Origin: Teichococcus wenyumeiae
Lineage (GTDB): Bacteria > Pseudomonadota > Alphaproteobacteria > Acetobacterales > Acetobacteraceae
Reading direction: 5' to 3'
NCBI RefSeq assembly: GCF_003696345.1
Contig: NZ_RFLX01000002.1
Span: forward strand, 248,001-312,000
Length of the DNA: 64,000 nucleotides
Part shown: positions 32,705 through 40,781 of the stretch, piece by piece
Numbering within the stretch: the first letter of the stretch is position 1
Layout: the number at the start of each line of letters is the position of its first letter
Made by a program: the position numbers and the translations under genes
The notes under the pieces: model-generated
Seen by the model: only the letters and a program-made list of their open reading frames with translations
The model's database searches: none
What the model was told of the DNA's origin: nothing

Positions 32705-33673
32705 TCACCTGATCTTACGATAAATGTCCGAAGCGGACTTAAGGTCCATGCCCTGGTGCTGTCCCCCGTGCCGGAAGCGGGACAGATATTCGGGCACCAC
32801 CGATTCCATCGCCTTGGGCGTGATGCCCAGCGCCGCCAGCCCATCCGCGCCGGGGGATACCACATTGTCGCGCCCGAGCTGCGCCAGCTGGTCCGCCGTC
32901 AGCGGCCCGCCGGGCAGATGTGCCAGCAGCCGTGCCAGCGCGTCCGGGATCTCGACCAGCCGCCTGCGCCGGCCGGTGGCGTCCAGCACCAGCGCCATCA
33001 ATTCCCGGAAGCTGGCGACGCGCGGCCCGCCCAGCTCATAGACACGGCCCTCGGTATCGTCGCGCGTCAGGCTGGCCAGCACCGCATCCGCCACGTCGCC
33101 CACATAAACCGGCTGGAATTTCGTGCCGCCCCGGATCACCGGCAGCACCGGCATCAGCCGCGCCATGGCGCCGAAGCGGTTGAAGAAGCTGTCATCCGGC
33201 CCGAAGACGATGGAAGGGCGCAGGATGGTGGCGCGCGGAAAGGCCGCCCGCAGTGCCGCCTCCCCCGCCGCCTTGCTGCGGGCGTAATCGCTGGGGCCGC
33301 TGCTATCGGCGCCGATGGCCGAGACATGCACCAGCCGCCCTACCCGGGCCATGGCCGCCACCTGGCCGATCCGCCCCGGCAGTTCCCCGTGCAGGCGCTG
33401 GAAATCGCCGCGCTTCCCCTCGGCCAGGATGCCTACGAGGTTGACCACCCAGTCGGCCTCGGCCACCGCGCGGGCCAGGGCGGCGTCCTGCCGCAGGTCG
33501 GCGGCCAGGGGCACCACCTGGCCCACCTGCCCCGCCGTCATGAGCGGCCGCATCGCCTCCGGGTTGCGGCCGACCACACGCACCACATAGTCCAGCCGCG
33601 CCAGCCGCTGCACCACCTGCCGCCCGATGAAGCCGGCCCCGCCGAACACCGTGGCGACCTTGCGTGTGATCAT
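32705..33673 (-). CDS. NDUFA9-like NAD(P)-binding protein (complex I accessory subunit family)
   Basis: A 322-residue atypical short-chain dehydrogenase. TRKVATVFGGAGFIGRQVVQ is the nucleotide-binding motif; VVNLVGILAEGKRGDFQRLH, LVHVSAIGADSSGPSDYARS (with Y-x-x-x-K: YARSK) and ILRPSIVFGPDDSFFNRFG are characteristic of the NDUFA9/YwnB-like group found beside complex I in Alphaproteobacteria. Start ATG 33673 has AGGAG about 10 nt upstream. It may stabilise NADH dehydrogenase or act in quinone metabolism; activity is not established. It diverges from the DUF1013 gene. Confidence 0.85.
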   Translation of the reverse strand: MITRKVATVFGGAGFIGRQVVQRLARLDYVVRVVGRNPEAMRPLMTAGQVGQVVPLAADLRQDAALARAVAEADWVVNLVGILAEGKRGDFQRLHGELPGRIGQVAAMARVGRLVHVSAIGADSSGPSDYARSKAAGEAALRAAFPRATILRPSIVFGPDDSFFNRFGAMARLMPVLPVIRGGTKFQPVYVGDVADAVLASLTRDDTEGRVYELGGPRVASFRELMALVLDATGRRRRLVEIPDALARLLAHLPGGPLTADQLAQLGRDNVVSPGADGLAALGITPKAMESVVPEYLSRFRHGGQHQGMDLKSASDIYRKIR

Positions 33674-33853
33674 GCTCTGCCTCTCCTGCTGCCTTCCCAA
33701 CCGTGGATATGGCGCTCAGGATTGAACGCGCCAGCCGCCCAGGCGCTGCCGAACCTTTGACCCTCCCTTCCGTGCTCTCTATATGCAGGTCCAACGTAAC
33801 GTGCTTCGGGGGCGGTTCGCGCACCCGCCCACCCCGACCCGATAAGGTTTCCG

Positions 33854-34426
33854 ATGACCCTGCCGCTGATGCCGAAGGCCACCGCCGTGTGGCTCATCGA
33901 GAAGACATCCCTGTCCTTCGAACAGATCGCCGACTTCGTCGGCATGCACCCGCTCGAGGTGCAGGCGATCGCGGATGGCGAGGTGGCACAGGGCATCGTG
34001 GGTTACGACCCCGTGCAGAACAGCCAGCTCACCCGGGAAGAGATCCAGCGCTGCGAGGCGGACAAGAACGCCCGGCTGCGGCTGATGCCCTCCGCCGTGC
34101 CGCAGCCCAAGGGCCGGGGCAAGGGCGCCCGCTATACCCCGGTGTCCAAGCGCAACGACCGCCCGGATGCCATCGCCTTCCTGCTGCGCAACTTCCCGCA
34201 GCTGACGGAAGCGCAGATCGGCAAGCTGCTGGGCACCACCAAGGACACCATCGCCAAGGTGCGGGACCGCACGCACTGGAACAGCGCCAATATCAAGCCG
34301 CGTGACCCGGTGATCCTGGGCCTCTGCTCGCAATCCGACCTGAATGCCGCCGTGATCGCCGCCGGCGGCAACCCCGCCGCCCCGCCGCCGCCCGCGCCCG
34401 AGGAGGGCGAGGAAGCCTCCTTCTGA
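33854..34426 (+). CDS. DUF1013 protein, TrcR-like transcription-associated factor
   Basis: A 190-residue protein conserved in Alphaproteobacteria. MPKATAVWLIEKTSLSFEQI and ADFVGMHPLEVQAIADGEVA form a helix-turn-helix-like N-terminal part, and LTEAQIGKLLGTTKDTIAKV resembles a second DNA-binding helix pair near the C-terminal third. The tail is Pro/Glu-rich and probably disordered. In Caulobacter a DUF1013 protein (TrcR) follows RNA polymerase and influences cell-cycle gene expression; the same role here is inferred from family membership. It converges on the small DUF465 gene. Confidence 0.82.
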   Translation: MTLPLMPKATAVWLIEKTSLSFEQIADFVGMHPLEVQAIADGEVAQGIVGYDPVQNSQLTREEIQRCEADKNARLRLMPSAVPQPKGRGKGARYTPVSKRNDRPDAIAFLLRNFPQLTEAQIGKLLGTTKDTIAKVRDRTHWNSANIKPRDPVILGLCSQSDLNAAVIAAGGNPAAPPPPAPEEGEEASF

Positions 34427-34445
34427 GCCCGCGGTAGCCGGGCAC

Positions 34446-34478
34446 AAAAAACCCCGCGGCGCCAATGGCACCGCGGGG
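34446..34478 (-). terminator. Intrinsic terminator of the reverse-strand DUF465 gene
   Basis: On the reverse strand CCCCGCGG and CCGCGGGG (34478-34471 and 34459-34452) form a stem with GCC-ATT-GGC inside, followed by six T residues. There is no T-run in the forward direction, so it serves the small reverse-strand gene and not the DUF1013 gene. Confidence 0.85.
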
Positions 34479-34497
34479 CGTGAGGATCTTGTACGCC

Positions 34498-34674
34498 TTA
34501 GCGTGCGGCGCGCAGCCGCTCCATCTCCTCTTTCAGGCGCAGTTTCTCACGTTTGAGGCGCGTGATGGTCCCGGCGTCCGGGGCCGGGCGCTGCCCTTCC
34601 TGGGCAAGCTGCCGGTCCAGGCTCGCATGACGGTCCTGCAGGCTGTTGAGGCGGGGCTGGTGCGTTATGCTCAC
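34498..34674 (-). CDS. DUF465 (YdcH-like) small coiled-coil protein, 58 residues
   Basis: The frame starts at GTG with GGAGG 9 nt upstream and ends in TAA just before a strong terminator, so it is clearly a gene. ITHQPRLNSLQDRHASLDRQ and ITRLKREKLRLKEEMERLR show the two-helix coiled-coil form of DUF465/YdcH proteins. These small cytoplasmic proteins are common in Alphaproteobacteria and have no settled function. A second member lies 225 bases away in the opposite direction. Confidence 0.82.
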   Translation of the reverse strand: MSITHQPRLNSLQDRHASLDRQLAQEGQRPAPDAGTITRLKREKLRLKEEMERLRAAR

Positions 34675-34899
34675 GCTTTATCCTCCACGCTGGTGATACC
34701 ACTCCGCGGGGGTCTCTCCCCGCCGCCATTCTGGCAGCCGCGGGAACCAGAGGCCCCAGGGAGACGCGGCGGCGCCGCAACCCTGACCCGCGCGGGGAAT
34801 CAGCCCCGCCCGCGACAGTGCGCTGTGCGACCGCGCGCCAGCATGATATGGCCTTTCCTTCCTCCGATGCGACTCCTAACCGCCGAGTAATGACGCCTG

Positions 34900-35100
34900 A
34901 TGCTGGCCGACCGAGACAGCCTTCTCCGCCGTCTGCACGAGCTTCGCAGCGAGCATCGCGACCTGGATACCGTGGTTGCGCGGCTGGAAGACGGCCCTGT
35001 GGACCTGCTTCAGCTGCAAAGGCTGAAGAAACGTAAATTGAAGTTGAAGGACGAGATCGCCTGGCTGGAAAGCCGCCTCGTGCCCGACATCATCGCCTGA
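34900..35100 (+). CDS. DUF465 (YdcH-like) small coiled-coil protein, 66 residues
   Basis: LRRLHELRSEHRDLDTVVAR and LQRLKKRKLKLKDEIAWLES are the two helices of the DUF465 fold. It is a cytoplasmic coiled-coil protein of unknown function. It diverges from the other DUF465 gene and lies 123 bases before purE on the same strand, but there is no sign of a shared role with purine synthesis. Confidence 0.85.
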   Translation: MLADRDSLLRRLHELRSEHRDLDTVVARLEDGPVDLLQLQRLKKRKLKLKDEIAWLESRLVPDIIA

Positions 35101-35223
35101 GGGTCCGACTCCGGCACGGCACGGCCGCCCCGGGGCTTATTCCCGCTGGACAATCCGGCCCGGGCGCGGCACAGCCGCCGCCCAGGCGCGGCCCGCCGCG
35201 CACCCCCTGCTGCAGGATGCCGC

Positions 35224-35727
35224 GTGACCGACAGCCCCACCCCCGACTCCGCGCCGCTGGTCGGCATCATCATGGGCAGCCGCTCCGACTGGGAAACCAT
35301 GCGCCATGCCTCGGAGACCCTGGCCAAGCTGGGCGTCCCGCATGAATGCAAGGTGGTCTCGGCCCACCGCACGCCGCAGCGCATGTTCGACTACGCGCAG
35401 GCCGCCGCCGGTCGAGGCCTGCGCGCCATCATCGCCGGCGCCGGCGGCGCCGCCCACCTGCCGGGCATGGTCGCCGCCCTGACGCGCCTGCCGGTGCTGG
35501 GCGTGCCGGTGGAGAGCCACGCGCTGAAGGGTATGGACAGCCTGCTCTCCATCGCCCAGATGCCGGCCGGCGTGCCGGTGGGCACGCTGGCCATCGGCCG
35601 CGCCGGCGCCGTCAATGCCGCGCTGCTGGCCACCGCCATGCTGGCCACCACCGACGCCGCGCTGGCCATCCGGCTGGAGCGCTTCCGTGACGAGCAGACG
35701 GAATCCGTGGCGGAGACACCGGAATGA
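35224..35727 (+). CDS. purE: N5-carboxyaminoimidazole ribonucleotide mutase
   Basis: Converts N5-CAIR to CAIR in purine synthesis. The 167-residue product has [17 protein letters not shown] (phosphate and substrate site), [15 protein letters not shown] (catalytic His) and [19 protein letters not shown], all class I PurE features. Start is GTG. It overlaps purK by ATGA, so the unstable N5-CAIR intermediate is handled by two coupled products. Confidence 0.97.
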   Translation: MTDSPTPDSAPLVGIIMGSRSDWETMRHASETLAKLGVPHECKVVSAHRTPQRMFDYAQAAAGRGLRAIIAGAGGAAHLPGMVAALTRLPVLGVPVESHALKGMDSLLSIAQMPAGVPVGTLAIGRAGAVNAALLATAMLATTDAALAIRLERFRDEQTESVAETPE

Positions 35728-36845
35728 GCACGCCCCTCCCCCCCAACAGCACCATCGGCATCCTGGGCGGCGGCCAGCTCGGCCGCATGTCGGCGCTGGC
35801 GGCGGCCGAGCTGGGCTACCGCTGCCACATCTACGCGCCCACGAATGACGAGCCGGGCATGCTGGTCTCCGCCGCGCGCACCGTGGCGGATTACGAGGAC
35901 GAGGCCGCCCTGGCCGCCTTCGCCGCCACCGTGGACGTGGTGACCTTCGAATTCGAGAATGTGCCGGCCCGGACGCTGGAGGTGCTCTCCCCCCTGGTGC
36001 CCTGCCGCCCCGGCCCCAAGGCCCTGGCGGTCTGCCAGGACCGCCTGCTGGAAAAGACCTTCTTCAGGTCGGCCGGCGTGCCGGTGGCGCCCTGGGCCGC
36101 CGTGACCACCGAGTCGGAGCTGCATGAGGCCGTGGCCCGCATCGGCCTGCCGGCGGTGCTGAAGACGACCCGCCTGGGCTATGACGGGCGCGGCCAGGCG
36201 GTGCTGCGCACGCCCGAGGACCTCGCCCCGGCCTGGGAGCGGCTGTCCCCCAAGCCGCTGATCCTGGAAGCCTTCGTGCCCTTCACCCAGGAACTCTCGG
36301 CGGTGGCCGCCCGTGGCCTGGACGGCAGCACGGCGGTCTATGACGCGGTGGAGAACCAGCACCGCCACCACATCCTCGACCTGTCCTTCGCCCCCGCCCG
36401 TGTGCCGGCCACGGTAGCCGAGGCCGCCCGCGCCCATGCCGCCCATGTCGCTTCGGCGCTGGACCTCGTGGGCGTGCTGGCCGTTGAGTTCTTCCTGCTG
36501 CCCGATGGCGGCCTGCTGGGCAACGAGATCGCCCCGCGTCCGCATAATTCCGGGCACTGGACGCAGGACGCCTGCCAGTTCAGCCAGTTCCATCAACATA
36601 TCCGCGCCGTGGCCGGCCTGCCGCTGGGCGCCGTGACGCGCCATTCGGATGCCGTGATGCGCAACCTGGTGGGGCCGGAGGGCATGGCACGGCTGCCGCA
36701 TCTGCATGCCGAAGGCGATGTTTCGGTGCACCTCTACGGCAAGGCGGCGGCCCGTCCGGGGCGCAAAATGGGCCATGCAAACCGCCTGTTCCCCCTGGGA
36801 ACACTGGCCCGGGAAGCGGAAGCGGAGCTTCTCTCAAAGCTGTGA
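35724..36845 (+). CDS. purK: N5-carboxyaminoimidazole ribonucleotide synthetase
   Basis: ATP-grasp ligase that makes N5-CAIR from AIR, bicarbonate and ATP. The 373-residue product opens with [20 protein letters not shown], has [27 protein letters not shown] (ATP lysine region), [19 protein letters not shown] and [18 protein letters not shown], all PurK blocks. It starts inside the end of purE. A long imperfect hairpin lies directly after its stop codon and may end the transcript. Confidence 0.97.
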   Translation: MSTPLPPNSTIGILGGGQLGRMSALAAAELGYRCHIYAPTNDEPGMLVSAARTVADYEDEAALAAFAATVDVVTFEFENVPARTLEVLSPLVPCRPGPKALAVCQDRLLEKTFFRSAGVPVAPWAAVTTESELHEAVARIGLPAVLKTTRLGYDGRGQAVLRTPEDLAPAWERLSPKPLILEAFVPFTQELSAVAARGLDGSTAVYDAVENQHRHHILDLSFAPARVPATVAEAARAHAAHVASALDLVGVLAVEFFLLPDGGLLGNEIAPRPHNSGHWTQDACQFSQFHQHIRAVAGLPLGAVTRHSDAVMRNLVGPEGMARLPHLHAEGDVSVHLYGKAAARPGRKMGHANRLFPLGTLAREAEAELLSKL

Positions 36846-36850
36846 CCAAA

Positions 36851-36908
36851 ATGCCCCACACAGCCTGTGTCTTTCCCGCCACATCGCCTGGGAAACAGTG
36901 TGGGGCAT
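36851..36908 (+). promoter_or_regulatory. Long inverted repeat just after purK
   Basis: ATGCCCCACAC (36851-36861) pairs exactly with GTGTGGGGCAT (36898-36908). Inside, TTTCCC pairs with GGGAAA, and ACACAG-CC-TGTGT offers an alternative small hairpin. There is no T-run after it. It could be a factor-independent pause, an mRNA-protecting structure, or a protein-binding site upstream of the OmpA gene. Confidence 0.5.
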
Positions 36909-37014
36909 ACTGCGGCGCTTTAGAATGAATGCTAACTCTTCGTCCACGCCGCGCCGGTTCCATTCGGAAGGCTGAGCGCTGCGAACGCCTCTGGTGGATC
37001 GAGGAGAAAATACG

Positions 37015-38139
37015 ATGAACTTCAAGAAGGCGCTTCTGGCTGCCACGGTGCTGGCTCTGCCGCTCGCCGCGCAGGCCCAGCCGATCACCGGCGTTTATGT
37101 CGGCGCCGGTGCTGGCTTCAACCAGAGCATGAACGCCGACGTCACGTCGGACCGCAACTTCGCCGCCGGCGTGACCGGCGCGCAGCGCAAGGCCAGCATC
37201 GAGTTCGATGCGGGCTTCGGCGGCGTCCTCAGCGTCGGTTACGGCTTCGGCAACGGCCTGCGCGCCGAGATCGAAGGCAACTATCGCCAGGGCGATGTGG
37301 ACCAGATCAAGGCCGGCATCGGCGGCCGTCTGCCCGGCATCAGCGGCACCGTCCGCACCTACGGCGCGATGGCCAACGTCCTGTTCGACCTGCCGCTGGC
37401 CCTGCCCGTGCCCGTGACCCCGTATATCGGTGGTGGCGTCGGTTACGCCTGGACCGACTACGACAACGTCGGCAGCCGCTTCTACACCCCCGCGGGTGGC
37501 AACGGCCGCTCCTTCAACATCGACGACAAGGACGGCAACTTCGCCTTCCAGGGCATCGCCGGTGTGGCCTTCCCGATCACGGCCGTTCCCGGCCTGGCGG
37601 TGACCGCCGAATACCGCTTCTTCGGCACGCTGGACCCGAAGGTGACCGGTTCTTCCCGCGAGCTGAACGGCCCGGCGATCCGCCAGAAGTTCGAGACGGA
37701 GAACTACAACCACTCCGCCTTCGTCGGCCTGCGCTACGCCTTCAACGCGCCGCGTCCGGTTGCCCCGGCTCCGGTGGTTGAGGTCGCTCCGGCCGCCGCT
37801 CCGGCCCCGGCCCGCACCTACCTGGTGTTCTTCGACTTCGACCGCGCTGACCTGACGGACCGCGCCCGCCAGATCATCGCCGAGGCCGCCCAGAACGCCA
37901 ACCGCGTGCAGGCGACGCGCATCGAAGTGGCCGGCCATGCCGACCGCTCGGGCTCGCCGCAGTACAACCAGCGCCTGTCGCAGCGCCGCGCCGACGCCGT
38001 CGCCGCCGAGCTGACCCGCCAGGGCATCCAGCGCTCCGCCATCACCGTGCAGGCCTTCGGCGAGAGCCGTCCGCTGGTCGCCACGGCCGACGGCGTGCGC
38101 GAGCCGCAGAACCGCCGCGTCGAGATCGTCCTGCGCTAA
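37015..38139 (+). CDS. OmpA-family outer membrane porin/anchor
   Basis: A 374-residue outer-membrane protein. The signal peptide MNFKKALLAATVLALPLAAQA is followed by an eight-stranded beta-barrel domain (about 25-245), with repeated aromatic ends such as GVYVGAGAGFNQ and HSAFVGLRYAF. A Pro/Ala/Val linker follows (PVAPAPVVEVAPAAAPAPA), then an OmpA-like peptidoglycan-binding domain (about 275-374) with VFFDFDRADLTDRARQII, IEVAGHADRSGSPQYNQRLS and VREPQNRRVEIVL. Start ATG 37015 follows GAGGAG. A good terminator lies downstream, so it is probably a single, strongly expressed gene. Confidence 0.93.
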   Translation: MNFKKALLAATVLALPLAAQAQPITGVYVGAGAGFNQSMNADVTSDRNFAAGVTGAQRKASIEFDAGFGGVLSVGYGFGNGLRAEIEGNYRQGDVDQIKAGIGGRLPGISGTVRTYGAMANVLFDLPLALPVPVTPYIGGGVGYAWTDYDNVGSRFYTPAGGNGRSFNIDDKDGNFAFQGIAGVAFPITAVPGLAVTAEYRFFGTLDPKVTGSSRELNGPAIRQKFETENYNHSAFVGLRYAFNAPRPVAPAPVVEVAPAAAPAPARTYLVFFDFDRADLTDRARQIIAEAAQNANRVQATRIEVAGHADRSGSPQYNQRLSQRRADAVAAELTRQGIQRSAITVQAFGESRPLVATADGVREPQNRRVEIVLR

Positions 38140-38194
38140 TCCCGCAGGCCGATCAGCCGGGCGGTTCGCCGCCCGGCCGAGGCTGGGTTACGGA

Positions 38195-38219
38195 AGGGGT
38201 GCCGCAAGGCGCCCCTTTT
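38195..38219 (+). terminator. Intrinsic terminator after the OmpA gene
   Basis: AGGGGTGCC (38195-38203) pairs with GGCGCCCCT (38208-38216, one T-G wobble) around GCAA and is followed by TTT. Confidence 0.85.
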
Positions 38220-38253
38220 CGTTTGGGCCCTCCGCCTAGCGCGGCATGGGCAA

Positions 38254-38280
38254 GAAAAAAGGGCGCCTCGCGGCGCCCTT
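38254..38280 (-). terminator. Intrinsic terminator of the reverse-strand secreted protein gene
   Basis: On the reverse strand GGGCGCC and GGCGCCC (stem 38278-38261, loop GCGA) are followed by six T residues. It closes the gene at 38307-38852 and lies back to back with the OmpA terminator. Confidence 0.88.
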
Positions 38281-38306
38281 GATCCTGGTCGGTGAAGCCG
38301 GTCCGC

Positions 38307-38852
38307 TCAGCGGCTGGCGGTACGCGCCCGGCTGGCGCGCCGGGCCGGAGCCGCCGCCTTGGTGCTGGCCGGCGCCGAGGCCGCCGTGGCACCGGAGCAG
38401 GTGTCCAGGCCGTAGGGGATCACCAGATTGCTCTGGGTGGAGAGCGAGGCCAGCGTCGTCAGGCTACCCTGCTGCGCCAGCGCCTGCTGGAACAGCGGCG
38501 CCACATTGGTGCAGAAGAAGGAGCCCTGGTCGATGCCGTCCTGGGACTGCGCATTGGCCAGCTGCGTGATGTAGATGTCGAGCTGCTTCTGGCCCTGCAC
38601 ATTGCCGTGGACGCGCTTGAAGTGCGAGGTCACGGACTTGTAGGCATCGCCCAGGTCGCGCTGATAGCGCGTCACGAAGGCATTGTACTGGTCGGTCTTG
38701 TTGCAGGCCAGGGCGGCCACCATCAGCTGGCTCTGCAGCGCGCGCACTTCCATGGCGGTGCGCTCGGTCGGCTGCAGGCAGCTATCGGCCAGCACGGGCG
38801 TGGCCACCACGGCGGCAGCGAAGCCAGCGGCCAGGATACGAACAAACTTCAT
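38307..38852 (-). CDS. Secreted four-cysteine protein of unknown function
   Basis: A 181-residue protein with a signal peptide (MKFVRILAAGFAAAVVATPVLA). The mature protein has exactly four cysteines (Cys25, 50, 114, 152), which could form two disulfides, in SCLQPTERTAMEV, VAALACNKTDQYN, GSFFCTNVAPLF and GLDTCSGA. The last 30 residues are Ala/Arg-rich and probably disordered. I cannot name a family with certainty; similar periplasmic proteins are seen in Rhodospirillales. It is likely periplasmic. A strong terminator follows; the start at 38852 follows a G-rich stretch. Confidence 0.75.
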   Translation of the reverse strand: MKFVRILAAGFAAAVVATPVLADSCLQPTERTAMEVRALQSQLMVAALACNKTDQYNAFVTRYQRDLGDAYKSVTSHFKRVHGNVQGQKQLDIYITQLANAQSQDGIDQGSFFCTNVAPLFQQALAQQGSLTTLASLSTQSNLVIPYGLDTCSGATAASAPASTKAAAPARRASRARTASR

Positions 38853-39005
38853 CGCGACCGGAATCCCCCAAAGGTTGCGAGCGGAAGGCGGAAAGAACTC
38901 CCCCGCGCCGCTTCTACACCATCAGACCGGCTCTTGCGAAGACTTGCTGTAGCCTGCAAAGTTCCACGCACACAGTGACTTGCAGCCACTGGTCAAGATC
39001 AAGCT

Positions 39006-39590
39006 TCAACTTCGCGGGGCAGGCCGGCGCTGCAGGCGGGCCAGATCCGCCAGCCGCCGGTCCAGAAAGGCAAGGACCTCCTCCATGGGCGGCTCCGGCT
39101 GCCGCAGCCAGAAGGCCAGCGTCGCCACATGGATGCCCGCCAGCGTCAGCCGACGGGTATGGCGGGACAGGTCCGTGGAGGTATCGCCCGCCGCCCGCCA
39201 CAGCGTATCGGCGGTGCGGCCGGCGACACGGGCGGCGATGCCGGCATTCCAGGGCAGCGCCAGCAGCCCCACGGCGCGGCGCTCGGCCTCCCGCCAGGGC
39301 TCCAGCCAGCGCAGCCGGGCGGCCAGCAGGGCGCGGATGCGTGGGCCGGTGCGCAGCGTCTCCAGCGCCCCGGCGGCCTCGATGGCCTCACGGTCCGCCA
39401 GGTCGCTGAAAGCCTCCACCATGCCGGTGGCACCGCGCGGGAAGAGCCATTCGGCCGCCTCCGCCGGTTCCCCGATATCCGCCAGCCCCGCCCGCATCGC
39501 GGCCCTGGTCCAACCCAGCGCCGGCACATGTGGCAGGGCGGCGCGCAGCGCGGCATCGCGCTCGGCGCTGCGTTCTAGCGTGGCGGTCAT
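39006..39590 (-). CDS. COQ9-family ubiquinone biosynthesis accessory protein
   Basis: A 194-residue helical protein of the COQ9 family (TetR-like fold that binds lipids; in mitochondria it assists COQ7 hydroxylation). HVPALGWTRAAMRAGLADIG is the typical start of the conserved part, and LPWNAGIAARVAGRTADTLW and LTLAGIHVATLAFWLRQPEP are further blocks of the family. Alphaproteobacterial homologues are common. It overlaps the def stop by ATGA and is translated after it. Its role in quinone synthesis here is inferred from family. Confidence 0.85.
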   Translation of the reverse strand: MTATLERSAERDAALRAALPHVPALGWTRAAMRAGLADIGEPAEAAEWLFPRGATGMVEAFSDLADREAIEAAGALETLRTGPRIRALLAARLRWLEPWREAERRAVGLLALPWNAGIAARVAGRTADTLWRAAGDTSTDLSRHTRRLTLAGIHVATLAFWLRQPEPPMEEVLAFLDRRLADLARLQRRPAPRS

Positions 39591-40135
39591 GTGGCGGCTT
39601 CCGGGCGGGGCTCCGCCGCGCGGCCGGTGCGGATGGCGGCCTCGCCGCCGGCGGCGCGGGCCAGTTCCTCATTGAAGCCGAAGAGGCTGAAGTCGTTCAT
39701 GCGCATGGGATAGAGCACGCCGTTCAGGTGGTCGTATTCATGCTGCATCACGCGCGCCAGCATGCCCTCGGCCTCGCCTTCCACCATGTCGCCGTCCAGG
39801 TCCAGGCCCCGGAAGGACACGCGCTCGGCCCGCGGCACGGCGCCGCGCAAGCCGGGGATGGACAGGCATCCCTCCCAGCCCACGGCTTCGGCAGGGCCCA
39901 GAAGCGCGATTTCCGGATTGATCAGCGCGGCCACGTCGTCGCCGTTGCGCCAGACAAACAGGCGCAGCGGCACATAGACCTGCGGCGCCGCCAGCCCAAG
40001 CCCGCCGATATCGAGCATGGTCTCGGCCATGTCGGTGATCAGGCGGCGGATCTCCGGGTCATGCGGGTCCTTCACCTCATCCGCGCGGCGCAGCAGGACG
40101 GGGTGGCCCATGCGGGCGATCTTCAGGAGGGACAT
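39587..40135 (-). CDS. def: Peptide deformylase
   Basis: Removes the formyl group from new polypeptides. The 182-residue metalloenzyme shows the three motifs: [18 protein letters not shown] (motif 1), [10 protein letters not shown] (metal Cys) and [14 protein letters not shown] (H-E-x-D-H). Compared with the E. coli enzyme its motif 1 reads LAAPQV, as usual. It is coupled to COQ9, an arrangement without obvious functional link. There is no fmt gene beside it, unlike the common def-fmt pair. Confidence 0.95.
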   Translation of the reverse strand: MSLLKIARMGHPVLLRRADEVKDPHDPEIRRLITDMAETMLDIGGLGLAAPQVYVPLRLFVWRNGDDVAALINPEIALLGPAEAVGWEGCLSIPGLRGAVPRAERVSFRGLDLDGDMVEGEAEGMLARVMQHEYDHLNGVLYPMRMNDFSLFGFNEELARAAGGEAAIRTGRAAEPRPEAAT

Positions 40136-40359
40136 GGGGCACCATGGGGCTGAAAGGGCGGTTGCAACCTAAAGAATGGGTTTCGCTGGAATTGGTTGTG
40201 GCTGCAATGCGGGGAAGGGCTTTTCCTTCGGCCATGGCCCGTGCTAACACGGCGCGCTTGCACGGACCCGGCTTGCCCGGGCGCCCCGTGCTACGTGCAT
40301 TCTTATTCATTCCGGCATTCATCGGCTGCCGGACTCAGGCAAAGAGGATACCGCACAGC

Positions 40360-40563
40360 GTGCAGGTCGTCGTTCGGGATAACAATATCGATCAGGCCCT
40401 GAAGGCCCTCAAGAAGAAGCTGCAGCGTGAAGGCGTCTTCCGTGAGATGAAGCTGCGCCGGCACTATGAGAAGCCGTCCGAGCGCCGCGCCCGTGAGGCC
40501 GCCGAGGCCGTCCGCCGCGCCCGCAAGGTTGAGCGCAAGCGCCTGGAGCGCGAGGGCTTCTAA
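40360..40563 (+). CDS. rpsU: 30S ribosomal protein S21
   Basis: Small basic protein (67 residues) near the anti-Shine-Dalgarno region, needed for initiation. [20 protein letters not shown] is the canonical S21 start, followed by [20 protein letters not shown] and a long Arg/Lys helix. The start is GTG at 40360, where the family begins; the frame is open further upstream without family sequence. AAAGAGGA lies about 11 nt upstream. It is followed by two strong hairpins. Confidence 0.95.
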   Translation: MQVVVRDNNIDQALKALKKKLQREGVFREMKLRRHYEKPSERRAREAAEAVRRARKVERKRLEREGF

Positions 40564-40569
40564 GTCCCG

Positions 40570-40639
40570 CCGCCGGCTTGCCGGCGGAACTGACTGCCGA
40601 TGACCGCGGGGCGGGCCCATGGCCCGCCAGCCGCGGTTT
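40570..40639 (+). terminator. Two GC-rich hairpins after rpsU
   Basis: CCGCCGGC-TT-GCCGGCGG (40570-40587) is followed by a longer stem in which ACCGCGG (40603-40609) pairs with CCGCGGT (40631-40637) and GCGGGCC with GGCCCGC inside. The trailing T-run is short (TTTC). Likely the rpsU terminator. Confidence 0.6.
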
Positions 40640-40781
40640 CGTCGCTTCTGCGTCACGTCTGTTGCGTTGGGCCCTGCTGAAGCTTCCGCTTCAGTGGGTT
40701 GCGTTTTATGCCGCCCGAAAATTGTAACACAACGTAACGTCCGCTATGCCACAACGCGAACGGGCCTTAATGCGCTAGTGC

